Shown here: one piece after another, positions 24,621-39,768 of the stretch
Position numbering within the stretch: position 1 is the first letter of the stretch
How the letters are laid out: the number at the start of each line of letters is the position of its first letter
From: Luidia sarsii
Lineage: Eukaryota > Echinodermata > Asteroidea > Paxillosida > Luidiidae
NCBI GenBank assembly: GCA_949987565.1
Contig: OX465118.1
Span: forward strand, 3,252,538 to 3,316,537
Direction of reading: 5' to 3'
Length of the DNA: 64,000 nt
The notes under the pieces: generated by a model
The model's input: the letters and a program-made list of their open reading frames with translations, nothing else
Databases searched by the model: none
Told to the model about the DNA's origin: nothing
Made by a program: the position numbers and the translations under genes

Positions 24621-27460
24621 TGGCAACTTGCAAATACAGAATGTTGAGTTTCCTGCTTGAACGGCTTTTCTTTAATCGGGGCCTTTGGACTCTAAATAAC
24701 TGATACATTGTAGAATAAGTGAAGCTTGGGACCACCCGAGTGTTCAGTGTTTGATTTCGGGTGTAATTTGGTACATATTGGGGCTTGAAATATGGCGCTA
24801 TTTGACTTTGCTGTGGAAGAATAGGGATGCTTCCCAAAATCCTCGTCGATGAAAATCGGCGTGGAGAGCAACACACGAGTTACTGCACTTTGCTCACAAT
24901 CGTCTCGAACGACACCTTCCAGAGAAATATCGCCCAACCCGTCACTTTAGCCGTTGTTTTGAAATTAATCCGCCCAATGATAGTTTAAAAAAATACAATA
25001 CCTCTGACCCTCTATCGCCAACTTCCATCTCTCTCTCTTTTCAGCATCAATACGTCACCAACAATATTTGATCTGATTATCAAATCAAATTTACAAAATT
25101 CACTGTGCGACCGATAATTATCAATAAATACCGCAAACTACTTTGCGTGTGTGTGTGACGGATGGCACCCAAGCAAGTTGGCGGAAGCATGACCGTTAGT
25201 TCGGAATAGCGCCCCCAATACACAGACAATCAAAGAAACCAGAATACTTCGTTTTGATATAACAGCGTACGTCAGTGAAAGAATACATTTCACTTTTGAT
25301 CAGTCCTCTACACAAGTACATTTTCAAGGGATAATTTCCACTGAAATTGCGACACTCCCGGATTGAAAACAAAATGATTCTACGTTAATTCACTTGATTT
25401 TTATAGTCGTTCTTGTTGGTGTTTTTGAGGGGTTGTTGCTTGTTGCTTTGGGCTTCGGTAGTCTGCCATATTTGTATACAACTTTGTTTCAATGAGGGGT
25501 CTTTGGAGGGTAATTAACCGATACATTGTAGAATAAGTGAAGCTTAAGACAACCTGGGGGTTCCGTGATGGCAACTTGCAAATACAGAATGTTGAGTTTC
25601 CTGCTTGAACGGCTTTTCTTTAATCGGGGCCTTTGGACTCTAAATAACTGATACATTGTAGAATAAGTGAAGCTTGGGACCACCCGAGTGTTCAGTGTTT
25701 GATTTCGGGTGTAATTTGGTACATATTGGGGCTTGAAATATGGCGCTATTTGACTTTGCTGTGGAAGAATAGGGATGCTTCCCAAAATCCTCGTCGATGA
25801 AAATCGGCGTGGAGAGCAACACACGAGTTACTGCACTTTGCTCACAATCGTCTCGAACGACACCTTCCAGAGAAATATCGCCCAACCCGTCACTTTAGCC
25901 GTTGTTTTGAAATTAATCCGCCCAATGATAGTTTAAAAAAATACAATACCTCTGACCCTCTATCGCCAACTTCCATCTCTCTCTTTTCAGCATCAATACG
26001 TCACCAACATTATTTGATCTGATTATCAAATCAAATTTACAAAATTCACTGTGCGACCGATAATTATCAATAAATACCGCAAACTACTTTGCGTGTGTGT
26101 GTGACGGATGGCACCCAAGCAAGTTGGCGGAAGCATGACCGTTAGTTCGGAATAGCGCCCCCAATACACAGACAATCAAAGAAACCAGAATACTTCGTTT
26201 TGATATAACAGCGTACGTCAGTGAAAGAATACATTTCACTTTTGATCAGTCCTCTACACAAGTACATTTTCAAGGGATAATTTCCACTGAAATTGCGACA
26301 CTCCCGGATTGAAAACAAAATGATTCTACGTTAATTCACTTGATTTTTATAGTCGTTCTTGTTGGTGTTTTTGAGGGTTTGTTGCTTGTTTCTTTGGGCT
26401 TCGGTAGTCTGCCATATTTGTATACAACTTTGTTTCAATGAGGGGTCTTTGGAGGGTAATTAACCGATACATTGTACAATAAGTGAAGCTTAAGACAACC
26501 TGGGGGTTCCGTGATGGCAACTTGCAAATACAGAATGTTGAGTTTCCTGCTTGAACGGCTTTTCTTTAATCGGGGCCTTTGGACTCTAAATAACTGATAC
26601 ATTGTAGAATAAGTGAAGCTTGGGACCACCCGAGTGTTCAGTGTTTGATTTCGGGTGTAATTTGGTACATATTGGGGCTTGAAATATGGCGCTATTTGAC
26701 TTTGCTGTGGAAGAATAGGGATGCTTCCCAAAATCCTCGTCGATGAAAATCGGCGTGGAGAGCAACACACGAGTTACTGCACTTTGCTCACAATCGTCTC
26801 GAACGACACCTTCCAGAGAAATATCGCCCAACCCGTCACTTTAGCCGTTGTTTTGAAATTAATCCGCCCAATGATAGTTTAAAAAAATACAATACCTCTG
26901 ACCCTCTATCGCCAACTTCCATCTCTCTCTTTTCAGCATCAATACGTCACCAACAATATTTGATCTGATTATCCAATCAAATTTACACAATTCACTGTGC
27001 GACCGATAATTATCCATCAATAACGCGAACTACTTTGCGTGTGTGTGTGACGGATGGCACCCAAGCAAGTTGGCGGAAGCATGACCGTTAGTTCGGAATA
27101 GCGCCCCCAATACACAGCCTATCAAAGAAACCAGAATACTACGTTTTGATATAACAGCGTACGTCAGTGAAAGAATACATTTCACTTTTGATCAGTCCTC
27201 TACACAAGTACATTTTCAAGAGATAATTTCCACTGAAATTGCGACACTCCCGGATTGAAAAAAAAATGATTCTACGTTAATTCATTTGATTTTTATAGTC
27301 GTTCTTGTTGGTGTTTTTGAGGGGTTGTTGCTTGTTTCTTTGGGCTTCGGTAGTCTGCCATATTTGTATACAACTTTGTTTCAATGAGGGGTCTTTGGAG
27401 GGTAATTAACCGATACATTGTAGAATAAGTGAAGCTTAAGACAACCTGGGGGTTCCGTGA
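24621..27460. repeat. F' / G / H monomer block, second copy
   Basis: Monomers start at 24621 (F', 948 bp because of one extra CT in the tctctct tract near 25,030), 25569 (G) and 26515 (F'-like left, H right). The G markers recur at about 26,007, 26,374 and 26,474, offset 4,732 bp from the first copy. The H markers recur at about 26,971 to 27,285, offset only 3,786 bp. One monomer length present in the first copy (within 21783-23674) is therefore missing here. Confidence 0.87.
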
Positions 27461-30400
27461 TGGCAACTTGCAAATACAGAATGTTGAGTTTCCTGCTTGA
27501 ACGGCTTTTCTTTAATCGGGGCCTTTGGACTCTAAATAACTGATACATTGTAGAATAAGTGAAGCTTGGGACCACCCGAGTGTTCAGTGTTTGATTTCGG
27601 GTGTAATTTGGTACATATTGGGGCTTGAAATATGGCGCTATTTGAATTTGCTGTGGAAGAATAGGGATGCTTCCCAAAATCCTCGTCGATGAAAATCGGC
27701 TTGGAGAGCAACACACGAGTTACTGCACTTTGCTCACAATCGTCTCGAACGACACCTTCCAGAGAAATATCGCCAAACCCGTCACTTTAGCCGTTGTTTT
27801 GAAATTAATCCGCCAAATGAAAGTTTTAAAAAATACAATACCTCTGACCCTCTATCGCCAACTTCCATCTCTCTCTTTTCAGCATCAATACGTCACCAAC
27901 AATATTTGATCTGATTATCAAATCAAATTTACAAAATCCACTCTGCGACCGATAATTATCAATAAATACCGCGAACTACTTTGCGTGTGTGTATGACGGA
28001 TGGCACCCAAGCAAGTTGGCGGAAGCATGACCGTTAGTTCGGAATAGCGCCCCAAATACACAGACAATCAAAGAAACCAGAATACTTCGTTTTGATATAA
28101 CAGCCTACGTCAGTGAAAGAATACATTTCACTTTTGATCAGTCCTCTACACAAGTACATTTTCAAGGGATAATTTCCACTGAAATTGCGACACTCCCGGA
28201 TTGGAAACAAAATGATTCTACGTAAATTCACTTGATTTTTATAGTCGTTCTTGTTGGTGTTTTTGAGGGGTTGTTGCTTGTTTCTTTGGGCTTCGGTAGT
28301 CTGCCATATTTTTATACAACTTTGTTTCAATGAGGGGTCTTTGGAGGGTAATTAACCGATACATTGTAGAATAAGTGAAGCTTAAGACAACCTGGGGGTT
28401 CCGTGATGGCAACTTGCAAATACAGAATGTTGAGTTTCCTGCTTGAACGGCTTTTCTTTAATCGGGGCCTTTGGACTCTAAATAACTGATACATTGTAGA
28501 ATAAGTGAAGCTTGGGACCACCCGAGTGTTCAGTGTTTGATTTCGGGTGTAATTTGGTACATATTGGGGCTTGAAATATGGCGCTATTTGACTTTGCTGT
28601 GGAAGAATAGGGATGCTTCCCAAAATCCTCGTCGATGAAAATCGGCTTGGAGAGCAACACACGAGTTACTGCACTTTGCTCACAATCGTCTCGAACGACA
28701 CCTTCCAGAGAAATATCGCCCAACCCGTCACTTTAGCCGTTGTTTTGAAATTAATCCGCCCAATGATAGTTTAAAAAAATACAATACCTCTGACCCTCTA
28801 TCGCCAACTTCCATCTCTCTCTTTTCAGCATCAATACGTCACCAACATTATTTGATCTGATTATCAAATCAAATTTACAAAATTCACTGTGCGACCGATA
28901 ATTATCCATAAATAACGCGAACTACTTTGCGTGTGTGTGTGACGGATGGCACACAAGCAAGTTGGCGGAAGCATGACCGTTAGTTCGGAATAGCGCCCCC
29001 AATACACAGACAATCAAAGAAACCAGAATACTTCGTTTTGATATAACAGCGTACGTCAGTGAAAGAATACATTTCACTTTTGATCAGTCCTCTACACAAG
29101 AACATTTTCAAGGGCTAATTTCCACTGAAATTGCGACACTCCCGGATTGAAAACAAAATGATTCTACGTTAATTCACTTGATTTTTTATAGTCGTTCTTG
29201 TTGGTGTTTTTGAGGGGTTGTTGCTTGTTTCTTTGGGCTTCGGTAGTCTGCCATATTTTTATACAACTTTGTTTCAATGAGGGGTCTTTGGAGGGTAATT
29301 AACCGATACATTGTAGAATAAGTGAAGCTTAAGACAACCTGGGGGTTCCGTGATGGCAACTTGCAAATACAGAATGTTGAGTTTCCTGCTTGAACGGCTT
29401 TTGTTTAATCGGGGCCTTTGGACTCTAAATAACTGATACATTGTAGAATAAGTGAAGCTTGGGACCACCCGAGTGTTCAGTGTTTGATTTCGGGTGTAAT
29501 TTGGTACATATTGGGGCTTGAAATATGGCGCTATTTGACTTTGCTGTGGAAGAATAGGGATGCTTCCCAAAATCCTCGTCGATGAAAATCGGCTTGGAGA
29601 GCAACACACGAGTTACTGCACTTTGCTCACAATCGTCTCGAACGACACCTTCCAGAGAAATATCGCCCAACCCGTCACTTTAGCCGTTGTTTTGAAATTA
29701 ATCCGCCCAATGATAGTTTAAAAAAATACAATACCTCTGACCCTCTATCGCCAACTTCCATCTCTCTCTTTTCAGCATCAATACGTCACCAACAATATTT
29801 GATCTGATTATTAAATCAAATTTACACAATTCACTGTGCGACCGATAATTATCCATCAATAACGCGAACTACTTTGCGTGTGTGTGTGACGGATGGCACC
29901 CAAGCAAGTTGGCGGAAGCATGACCGTTAGTTCGGAATAGCGCCCCCAATACACAGACAATCAAAGAAACCAGAATTCTTCGTTTTGATATAACAGCGTA
30001 CGTCAGTGAAAGAATACATTTCACTTTTGATCAGTCCTCTACACAAGTACATTTTCAAGGGATAATTTCCACTGAAATTGCGACACTCCCGGATTGAAAA
30101 CAAAATGATTCTACGTTAATTCACTTGATTTTTATAGTCGTTCTTGTCGGTGTTTTTGAGGGGTTGTTGCTTGTTTCTTTGGGCTTCGGTAGTCTGCCAT
30201 ATTTTTATGCAACTTTGTTTCAATGAGGGGTCTTTGGAGGGTAATTAACCGATACATTGTAGAATAAGTGAAGCTTAAGACAACCTGGGGGTTCCGTGAT
30301 GGCAACTTGCAAATACAGAATGTTGAGTTTCCTGCTTGAACGGCTTTTCTTTAATCGGGGCCTTTGGACTCTAAATAACTGATACATTGTAGAATAAGTG

Positions 30401-33137
30401 AAGCTTGGGACCACCCGAGTGTTCAGTGTTTGATTTCGGGTGTAATTTGGTACATATTGGGGCTTGAAATATGGCGCTATTTGAATTTGCTGTGGAAGAA
30501 TAGGGATGCTTCCCTAAATCCTCGTCGATGAAAATCGGCTTGGAGAGCAACACACGAGTTACTGCACTTTGCTCACAATCGTCTCGAACGACACCTTCCA
30601 GAGAAATATCGCCCAACCCGTCACTTTAGCCGTTGTTTTGAAATTAATCCGCCCAATGATAGTTTAAAAAAATACAATACCTCTGACCCTCTATCGCCAA
30701 CTTCCATCTCTCTCTTTTCAGCATCAATACGTCACCAACAATATTTGATCTGATTATCAAATCAAATTTACAAAATTCACTGTGCGACCGATAATTATCC
30801 ATCAATAACGCGAACTACTTTGCGTGTGTGTGTGACGGATGGCACCCAAGCAAGTTGGCGGAAGCATGACCGTTAGTTCGGAATAGCGCCCCCAATACAC
30901 AGACAATCAAAGAAACCAGAATTCTTCGTTTTGATATAACAGCGTACGTCAGTGAAAGAATACATTTCACTTTTGATCAGTCCTCTACACAAGTACATTT
31001 TCAAGGGATAATTTCCACTGAAATTGCGACACTCCCGGATTGAAAACAAAATGATTCTACGTTAATTCACTTGATTTTTATAGTCGTTCTTGTCGGTGTT
31101 TTTGAGGGGTTGTTGCTTGTTTCTTTGGGCTTCGGTAGTCTGCCATATTTTTATGCAACTTTGTTTCAATGAGGGGTCTTTGGAGGGTAATTAACCGATA
31201 CATTGTAGAATAAGTGAAGCTTAAGACAACCTGGGGGTTCCGTGATGGCAACTTGCAAATACAGAATGTTGAGTTTCCTGCTTGAACGGCTTTTCTTTAA
31301 TCGGGGCCTTTGGACTCTAAATAACTGATACATTGTAGAATAAGTGAAGCTTGGGACCACCCGAGTGTTCAGTGTTTGATTTCGGGTGTAATTTGGTACA
31401 TATTGGGGCTTGAAATATGGCGCTATTTGAATTTGCTGTGGAAGAATAGGGATGCTTCCCAAAATCCTCGTCGATGAAAATCGGCTTGGAGAGCAACACA
31501 CGAGTTACTGCACTTTGCTCACAATCGTCTCGAACGACACCTTCCAGAGAAATATCGCCCAACCCGTCACTTTAGCCGTTGTTTTGAAAATAATCCGCCC
31601 AATGATAGTTTAAAAAAATACAATACCTCTGACCCTCTATCGCCAACTTCCATCTCTCTCTTTTCAGCATCAATACGTCACCAACAATATTTGATCTGAT
31701 TATCAAATCAAATTTACAAAATTCACTGTGCGACCGATAATTATCAATAAATACCGCAAACTACTTTGCGTGTGTGTGTGACGGATGGCACCCAAGCAAG
31801 TTGGCGGAAGCATGACCGTTAGTTCGGAATAGCGCCCCCAATACACAGACAATCAAAGAAACCAGAATACTTCGTTTTGATATAACAGCCTACGTCAGTG
31901 AAAGAATACATTTCACTTTTGATCAGTCCTCTACACAAGTACATTTTCAAGGGATAATTTCCACTGAAATTGCGACACTCCCGGATTGAAAACAAAATGA
32001 TTCTACGTTAATTCACTTGATTTTTATAGTCGTTCTTGTTGGTGTTTTTGAGGGGTTGTTGCTTGTTTCTTTGGGCTTCGGTAGTCTGCCATATTTGTAT
32101 ACAACTTTGTTTCAATGAGGGGTCTTTGGATGGTAATTAACCGATACATTGTAGAATAAGTGAAGCTTAAGACAACCTGGGGGTTCCGTGATGGCAACTT
32201 GCAAATACAGAATGTTGAGTTTCCTGCTTGAACGGCTTTTCTTTAATCGGGGCCTTTGGACTCTAAATAACTGATACATTGTAGAATAAGTGAAGCTTGG
32301 GACCACCCGAGTGTTCAGTGTTTGATTTCGGGTGTAATTTGGTACATATTGGGGCTTGAAATATGGCGCTATTTGACTTTGCTGTGGAAGAATAGGGATG
32401 CTTCCCAAAATCCTCGTCGATGAAAATCGGCGTGGAGAGCAACACACGAGTTACTGCACTTTGCTCACAATCGTCTCGAACGACACCTTCCAGAGAAATA
32501 TCGCCCAACCCGTCACTTTAGCCGTTGTTTTGAAATTAATCCGCCCAATGATAGTTTAAAAAAATACAATACCTCTGACCCTCTATCGCCAACTTCCATC
32601 TCTCTCTTTTCAGCATCAATACGTCACCAACAATATTTGATCTGATTATCAAATCAAATTTACAAAATTCACTGTGCGACCGATAATTATCAATAAATAC
32701 CGCAAACTACTTTGCGTGTGTGTGTGACGGATGGCACCCAAGCAAGTTGGCGGAAGCATGACCGTTAGTTCGGAATAGCGCCCCCAATACACAGACAATC
32801 AAAGAAACCAGAATACTTCGTTTTGATATAACAGCGTACGTCAGTGAAAGAATACATTTCACTTTTGATCAGTCCTCTACACAAGTACATTTTCAAGGGA
32901 TAATTTCCACTGAAATTGCGACACTCCCGGATTGAAAACAAAATGATTCTACGTTAATTCACTTGATTTTTATAGTCGTTCTTGTTGGTGTTTTTGAGGG
33001 GTTGTTGCTTGTTGCTTTGGGCTTCGGTAGTCTGCCATATTTGTATACAACTTTGTTTCAATGAGGGGTCTTTGGAGGGTAATTAACCGATACATTGTAG
33101 AATAAGTGAAGCTTAAGACAACCTGGGGGTTCCGTGA
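27461..33137. repeat. Higher-order repeat copy 4, 6-mer form with recombinant B
   Basis: Monomers start at 27461 (A), 28407 (recombinant, 947 bp), 29354 (C), 30300 (D), 31246 (E) and 32192 (F'). The second unit lacks the GAGCTCT insertion and carries the G marker caacattattt near 28,850. It then has B markers on the right (ccataaataac, ggcacacaag, caagaacatt, gggctaatt, six-T run). As at 15,153-20,836, the unit ends with a normal F' and lacks the F-E pair of the 8-mer, which supports a 6-mer as the older form. Confidence 0.87.
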
Positions 33138-36100
33138 TGGCAACTTGCAAATACAGAATGTTGAGTTTCCTGCTTGAACGGCTTTTCTTTAATCGGGGCC
33201 TTTGGACTCTAAATAACTGATACATTGTAGAATAAGTGAAGCTTGGGACCACCCGAGTGTTCAGTGTTTGATTTCGGGTGTAATTTGGTACATATTGGGG
33301 CTTGAAATATGGCGCTATTTGACTTTGCTGTGGAAGAATAGGGATGCTTCCCAAAATCCTCGTCGATGAAAATCGGCTTGGAGAGCAACACACGAGTTAC
33401 TGCACTTTGCTCACAATCGTCTCGAACGACACCTTCCAGAGAAATATCGCCCAACCCGTCACTTTAGCCGTTGTTTTGAAATTAATCCGCCCAATGATAG
33501 TTTAAAAAAATACAATACCTCTGACCCTCTATCGCCAACTTCCATCTCTCTCTTTTCAGCATCAATACGTCACCAACATTATTTGATCTGATTATCAAAT
33601 CAAATTTACAAAATTCACTGTGCGACCGATAATTATCAATAAATACCGCAAACTACTTTGCGTGTGTGTGTGACGGATGGCACCCAAGCAAGTTGGCGGA
33701 AGCATGACCGTTAGTTCGGAATAGCGCCCCCAATACACAGACAATCAAAGAAACCAGAATACTTCGTTTTGATATAACAGCGTACGTCAGTGAAAGAATA
33801 CATTTCACTTTTGATCAGTCCTCTACACAAGTACATTTTCAAGGGATAATTTCCACTGAAATTGCGACACTCCCGGATTGAAAACAAAATGATTCTACGT
33901 TAATTCACTTGATTTTTATAGTCGTTCTTGTTGGTGTTTTTGATGGTTTGTTGCTTGTTTCTTTGGGCTTCGGTAGTCTGCCATATTTGTATACAACTTT
34001 GTTTCAATGAGGGGTCTTTGGAGGGTAATTAACCGATACATTGTACAATAAGTGAAGCTTAAGACAACCTGGGGGTTCCGTGATGGCAACTTGCAAATAC
34101 AGAATGTTGAGTTTCCTGCTTGAACGGCTTTTCTTTAATCGGGGCCTTTGGACTCTAAATAACTGATACATTGTAGAATAAGTGAAGCTTGGGACCACCC
34201 GAGTGTTCAGTGTTTGATTTCGGGTGTAATTTGGTACATATTGGGGCTTGAAATATGGCGCTATTTGACTTTGCTGTGGAAGAATAGGGATGCTTCCCAA
34301 AATCCTCGTCGATGAAAATCGGCGTGGAGAGCAACACACGAGTTACTGCACTTTGCTCACAATCGTCTCGAACGACACCTTCCAGAGAAATATCGCCCAA
34401 CCCGTCACTTTAGCCGTTGTTTTGAAATTAATCCGCCCAATGATAGTTTAAAAAAATACAATACCTCTGACCCTCTATCGCCAACTTCCATCTCTCTCTT
34501 TTCAGCATCAATACGTCACCAACAATATTTGATCTGATTATCAAATCAAATTTACAAAATTCACTGTGCGACCGATAATTATCAATAAATACCGCAAACT
34601 ACTTTGCGTGTGTGTGTGACGGATGGCACCCAAGCAAGTTGGCGGAAGCATGACCGTTAGTTCGGAATAGCGCCCCCAATACACAGACAATCAAAGAAAC
34701 CAGAATACTTCGTTTTGATATAACAGCGTACGTCAGTGAAAGAATACATTTCACTTTTGATCAGTCCTCTACACAAGTACATTTTCAAGGGATAATTTCC
34801 ACTGAAATTGCGACACTCCCGGATTGAAAACAAAATGATTCTACGTTAATTCACTTGATTTTTATAGTCGTTCTTGTTGGTGTTTTTGAGGGGTTGTTGC
34901 TTGTTGCTTTGGGCTTCGGTAGTCTGCCATATTTGTATACAACTTTGTTTCAATGAGGGGTCTTTGGAGGGTAATTAACCGATACATTGTAGAATAAGTG
35001 AAGCTTAAGACAACCTGGGGGTTCCGTGATGGCAACTTGCAAATACAGAATGTTGAGTTTCCTGCTTGAACGGCTTTTCTTTAATCGGGGCCTTTGGACT
35101 CTAAATAACTGATACATTGTAGAATAAGTGAAGCTTGGGACCACCCGAGTGTTCAGTGTTTGATTTCGGGTGTAATTTGGTACATATTGGGGCTTGAAAT
35201 ATGGCGCTATTTGAATTTGCTGTGGAAGAATAGGGATGCTTCCCAAAATCCTCGTCGATGAAAATCGGCTTGGAGAGCAACACACGAGTTACTGCACTTT
35301 GCTCACAATCGTCTCGAACGACACCTTCCAGAGAAATATCGCCCAACCCGTCACTTTAGCCGTTGTTTTGAAATTAATCCGCCCAATGATAGTTTAAAAA
35401 AATACAATACCTCTGAGCTCTGACCCTCTATCGCCAACTTCCATCGCTCTCTTTTCAGCATCAATACGTCACCAACAATATTTGATCTGATTATCAAATC
35501 AAATTTACACAATTCACTGTGCGACCGATAATTATCCATAAATAACGCGAACTACTTTGCGTGTGTGTGTGACGGATGGCACACAAGCAAGTTGGCGGAA
35601 GCATGACCGTTAGTTCGGAATAGCGCCCCCAATACACAGACAATCAAAGAAACCAGAATACTTCGTTTTGATATAACAGCGTACGTCAGTGAAAGAATAC
35701 ATTTCACTTTTGATCAGTCCTCTACACAAGAACATTTTCAAGGGCTAATTTCCACTGAAATTGCGACACTCCCGGATTGAAAACAAAATGATTCTACGTT
35801 AATTCACTTGATTTTTTATAGTCGTTCTTGTTGGTGTTTTTGAGGGGTTGTTGCTTGTTTCTTTGGGCTTCGGTAGTCTGCCATATTTTTATACAACTTT
35901 GTTTCAATGAGGGGTCTTTGGAGGGTAATTAACCGATACATTGTAGAATAAGTGAAGCTTAAGACAACCTGGGGGTTCCGTGATGGCAACTTGCAAATAC
36001 AGAATGTTGAGTTTCCTGCTTGAACGGCTTTTGTTTAATCGGGGCCTTTGGACTCTAAATAACTGATACATTGTAGAATAAGTGAAGCTTGGGACCACCC

Positions 36101-39100
36101 GAGTGTTCAGTGTTTGATTTCGGGTGTAATTTGGTACATATTGGGGCTTGAAATATGGCGCTATTTGACTTTGCTGTGGAAGAATAGGGATGCTTCCCAA
36201 AATCCTCGTCGATGAAAATCGGCTTGGAGAGCAACACACGAGTTACTGCACTTTGCTCACAATCGTCTCGAACGACACCTTCCAGAGAAATATCGCCCAA
36301 CCCGTCACTTTAGCCGTTGTTTTGAAATTAATCCGCCCAATGATAGTTTAAAAAAATACAATACCTCTGACCCTCTATCGCCAACTTCCATCTCTCTCTT
36401 TTCAGCATCAATACGTCACCAACATTATTTGATCTGATTATCAAATCAAATTTACAAAATTCACTGTGCGACCGATAATTATCAATAAATACCGCAAACT
36501 ACTTTGCGTGTGTGTGTGACGGATGGCACCCAAGCAAGTTGGCGGAAGCATGACCGTTAGTTCGGAATAGCGCCCCCAATACACAGACAATCAAAGAAAC
36601 CAGAATACTTCGTTTTGATATAACAGCGTACGTCAGTGAAAGAATACATTTCACTTTTGATCAGTCCTCTACACAAGTACATTTTCAAGGGATAATTTCC
36701 ACTGAAATTGCGACACTCCCGGATTGAAAACAAAATGATTCTACGTTAATTCACTTGATTTTTATAGTCGTTCTTGTTGGTGTTTTTGAGGGTTTGTTGC
36801 TTGTTTCTTTGGGCTTCGGTAGTCTGCCATATTTGTATACAACTTTGTTTCAATGAGGGGTCTTTGGAGGGCAATTAACCGATACATTGTACAATAAGTG
36901 AAGCTTAAGACAACCTGGGGGTTCCGTGATGGCAACTTGCAAATACAGAATGTTGAGTTTCCTGCTTGAACGGCTTTTCTTTAATCGGGGCCTTTGGACT
37001 CTAAATAACTGATACATTGTAGAATAAGTGAAGCTTGGGACCACCCGAGTGTTCAGTGTTTGATTTCGGGTGTAATTTGGTACATATTGGGGCTTGAAAT
37101 ATGGCGCTATTTGACTTTGCTGTGGAAGAATAGGGATGCTTCCCAAAATCCTCGTCGATGAAAATCGGCGTGGAGAGCAACACACGAGTTACTGCACTTT
37201 GCTCACAATCGTCTCGAACGACACCTTCCAGAGAAATATCGCCCAACCCGTCACTTTAGCCGTTGTTTTGAAATTAATCCGCCCAATGATAGTTTAAAAA
37301 AATACAATACCTCTGACCCTCTATCGCCAACTTCCATCTCTCTCTTTTCAGCATCAATACGTCACCAACAATATTTGATCTGATTATCAAATCAAATTTA
37401 CAAAATTCACTGTGCGACCGATAATTATCAATAAATACCGCAAACTACTTTGCGTGTGTGTGTGACGGATGGCACCCAAGCAAGTTGGCGGAAGCATGAC
37501 CGTTAGTTCGGAATAGCGCCCCCAATACACAGACAATCAAAGAAACCAGAATACTTCGTTTTGATATAACAGCGTACGTCAGTGAAAGAATACATTTCAC
37601 TTTTGATCAGTCCTCTACACAAGTACATTTTCAAGGGATAATTTCCACTGAAATTGCGACACTCCCGGATTGAAAACAAAATGATTCTACGTTAATTCAC
37701 TTGATTTTTATAGTCGTTCTTGTTGGTGTTTTTGAGGGGTTGTTGCTTGTTGCTTTGGGCTTCGGTAGTCTGCCATATTTGTATACAACTTTGTTTCAAT
37801 GAGGGGTCTTTGGAGGGTAATTAACCGATACATTGTAGAATAAGTGAAGCTTAAGACAACCTGGGGGTTCCGTGATGGCAACTTGCAAATACAGAATGTT
37901 GAGTTTCCTGCTTGAACGGCTTTTCTTTAATCGGGGCCTTTGGACTCTAAATAACTGATACATTGTAGAATAAGTGAAGCTTGGGACCACCCGAGTGTTC
38001 AGTGTTTGATTTCGGGTGTAATTTGGTACATATTGGGGCTTGAAATATGGCGCTATTTGACTTTGCTGTGGAAGAATAGGGATGCTTCCCAAAATCCTCG
38101 TCGATGAAAATCGGCGTGGAGAGCAACACACGAGTTACTGCACTTTGCTCACAATCGTCTCGAACGACACCTTCCAGAGAAATATCGCCCAACCCGTCAC
38201 TTTAGCCGTTGTTTTGAAATTAATCCGCCCAATGATAGTTTAAAAAAATACAATACCTCTGACCCTCTATCGCCAACTTCCATCTCTCTCTTTTCAGCAT
38301 CAATACGTCACCAACATTATTTGATCTGATTATCAAATCAAATTTACAAAATTCACTGTGCGACCGATAATTATCAATAAATACCGCAAACTACTTTGCG
38401 TGTGTGTGTGACGGATGGCACCCAAGCAAGTTGGCGGAAGCATGACCGTTAGTTCGGAATAGCGCCCCCAATACACAGACAATCAAAGAAACCAGAATAC
38501 TTCGTTTTGATATAACAGCGTACGTCAGTGAAAGAATACATTTCACTTTTGATCAGTCCTCTACACAAGTACATTTTCAAGGGATAATTTCCACTGAAAT
38601 TGCGACACTCCCGGATTGAAAACAAAATGATTCTACGTTAATTCACTTGATTTTTATAGTCGTTCTTGTTGGTGTTTTTGAGGGTTTGTTGCTTGTTTCT
38701 TTGGGCTTCGGTAGTCTGCCATATTTGTATACAACTTTGTTTCAATGAGGGGTCTTTGGAGGGTAATTAACCGATACATTGTACAATAAGTGAAGCTTAA
38801 GACAACCTGGGGGTTCCGTGATGGCAACTTGCAAATACAGAATGTTGAGTTTCCTGCTTGAACGGCTTTTCTTTAATCGGGGCCTTTGGACTCTAAATAA
38901 CTGATACATTGTAGAATAAGTGAAGCTTGGGACCACCCGAGTGTTCAGTGTTTGATTTCGGGTGTAATTTGGTACATATTGGGGCTTGAAATATGGCGCT
39001 ATTTGACTTTGCTGTGGAAGAATAGGGATGCTTCCCAAAATCCTCGTCGATGAAAATCGGCTTGGAGAGCAACACACGAGTTACTGCACTTTGCTCACAA

Positions 39101-39768
39101 TCGTCTCGAACGACACCTTCCAGAGAAATATCGCCCAACCCGTCACTTTAGCCGTTGTTTTGAAATTAATCCGCCCAATGATAGTTTTAAAAAATACAAT
39201 ACCTCTGACCCTCTATCGCCAACTTCCATCTCTCTCTTTTCAGCATCAATACGTCACCAACAATATTTGATCTGATTATCAAATCAAATTTACACAATTC
39301 ACTGTGCGACCGATAATTATCAATAAATACCGCGAACTACTTTGCGTGTGTGTGTGACGGATGGCACCCAAGCAAGTTGGCGGAAGCATGACCGTTAGTT
39401 CGGAATAGCGCCCCCAATACACAGCCTATCAAAGAAACCAGAATACTTCGTTTTGATATAACAGCGTACGTCAGTGAAAGAATACATTTCACTTTTGATC
39501 AGTCCTCTACACAAGTACATTTTCAAGGGATAATTTCCACTGAAATTGCGACACTCCCGGATTGAAAACAAAATGATTCTACGTTAATTCACTTGATTTT
39601 TTATAGTCGTTCTTGTTGGTGTTTTTGAGGGGTTGTTGCTTGTTTCTTTGGGCTTCGGTAGTCTGCCATATTTGTATACAACTTTGTTTCAATGAGGGGT
39701 CTTTGGAGGGTAATTAACCGATACATTGTAGAATAAGTGAAGCTTAAGACAACCTGGGGGTTCCGTGA
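33138..39768. repeat. Shuffled monomers with three G-type right halves
   Basis: Monomers start at 33138, 34084, 35030, 35984, 36930, 37876 and 38822. Units 33138, 35984 and 37876 all have caacattattt and a tgtacaataag core variant in their right part. Their left parts differ: F'-like with cttggagag, C (gcttttgttta), and F' with cgtggagag. Unit 33138 has a private gatggtttgtt (near 33,941), and 35984 has a private gggcaatt near 36,870. Unit 35030 is a full B of 954 bp with GAGCTC at 35,415. Unit 38822 is 947 bp with a six-T run. HOR order is lost here. Confidence 0.85.
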
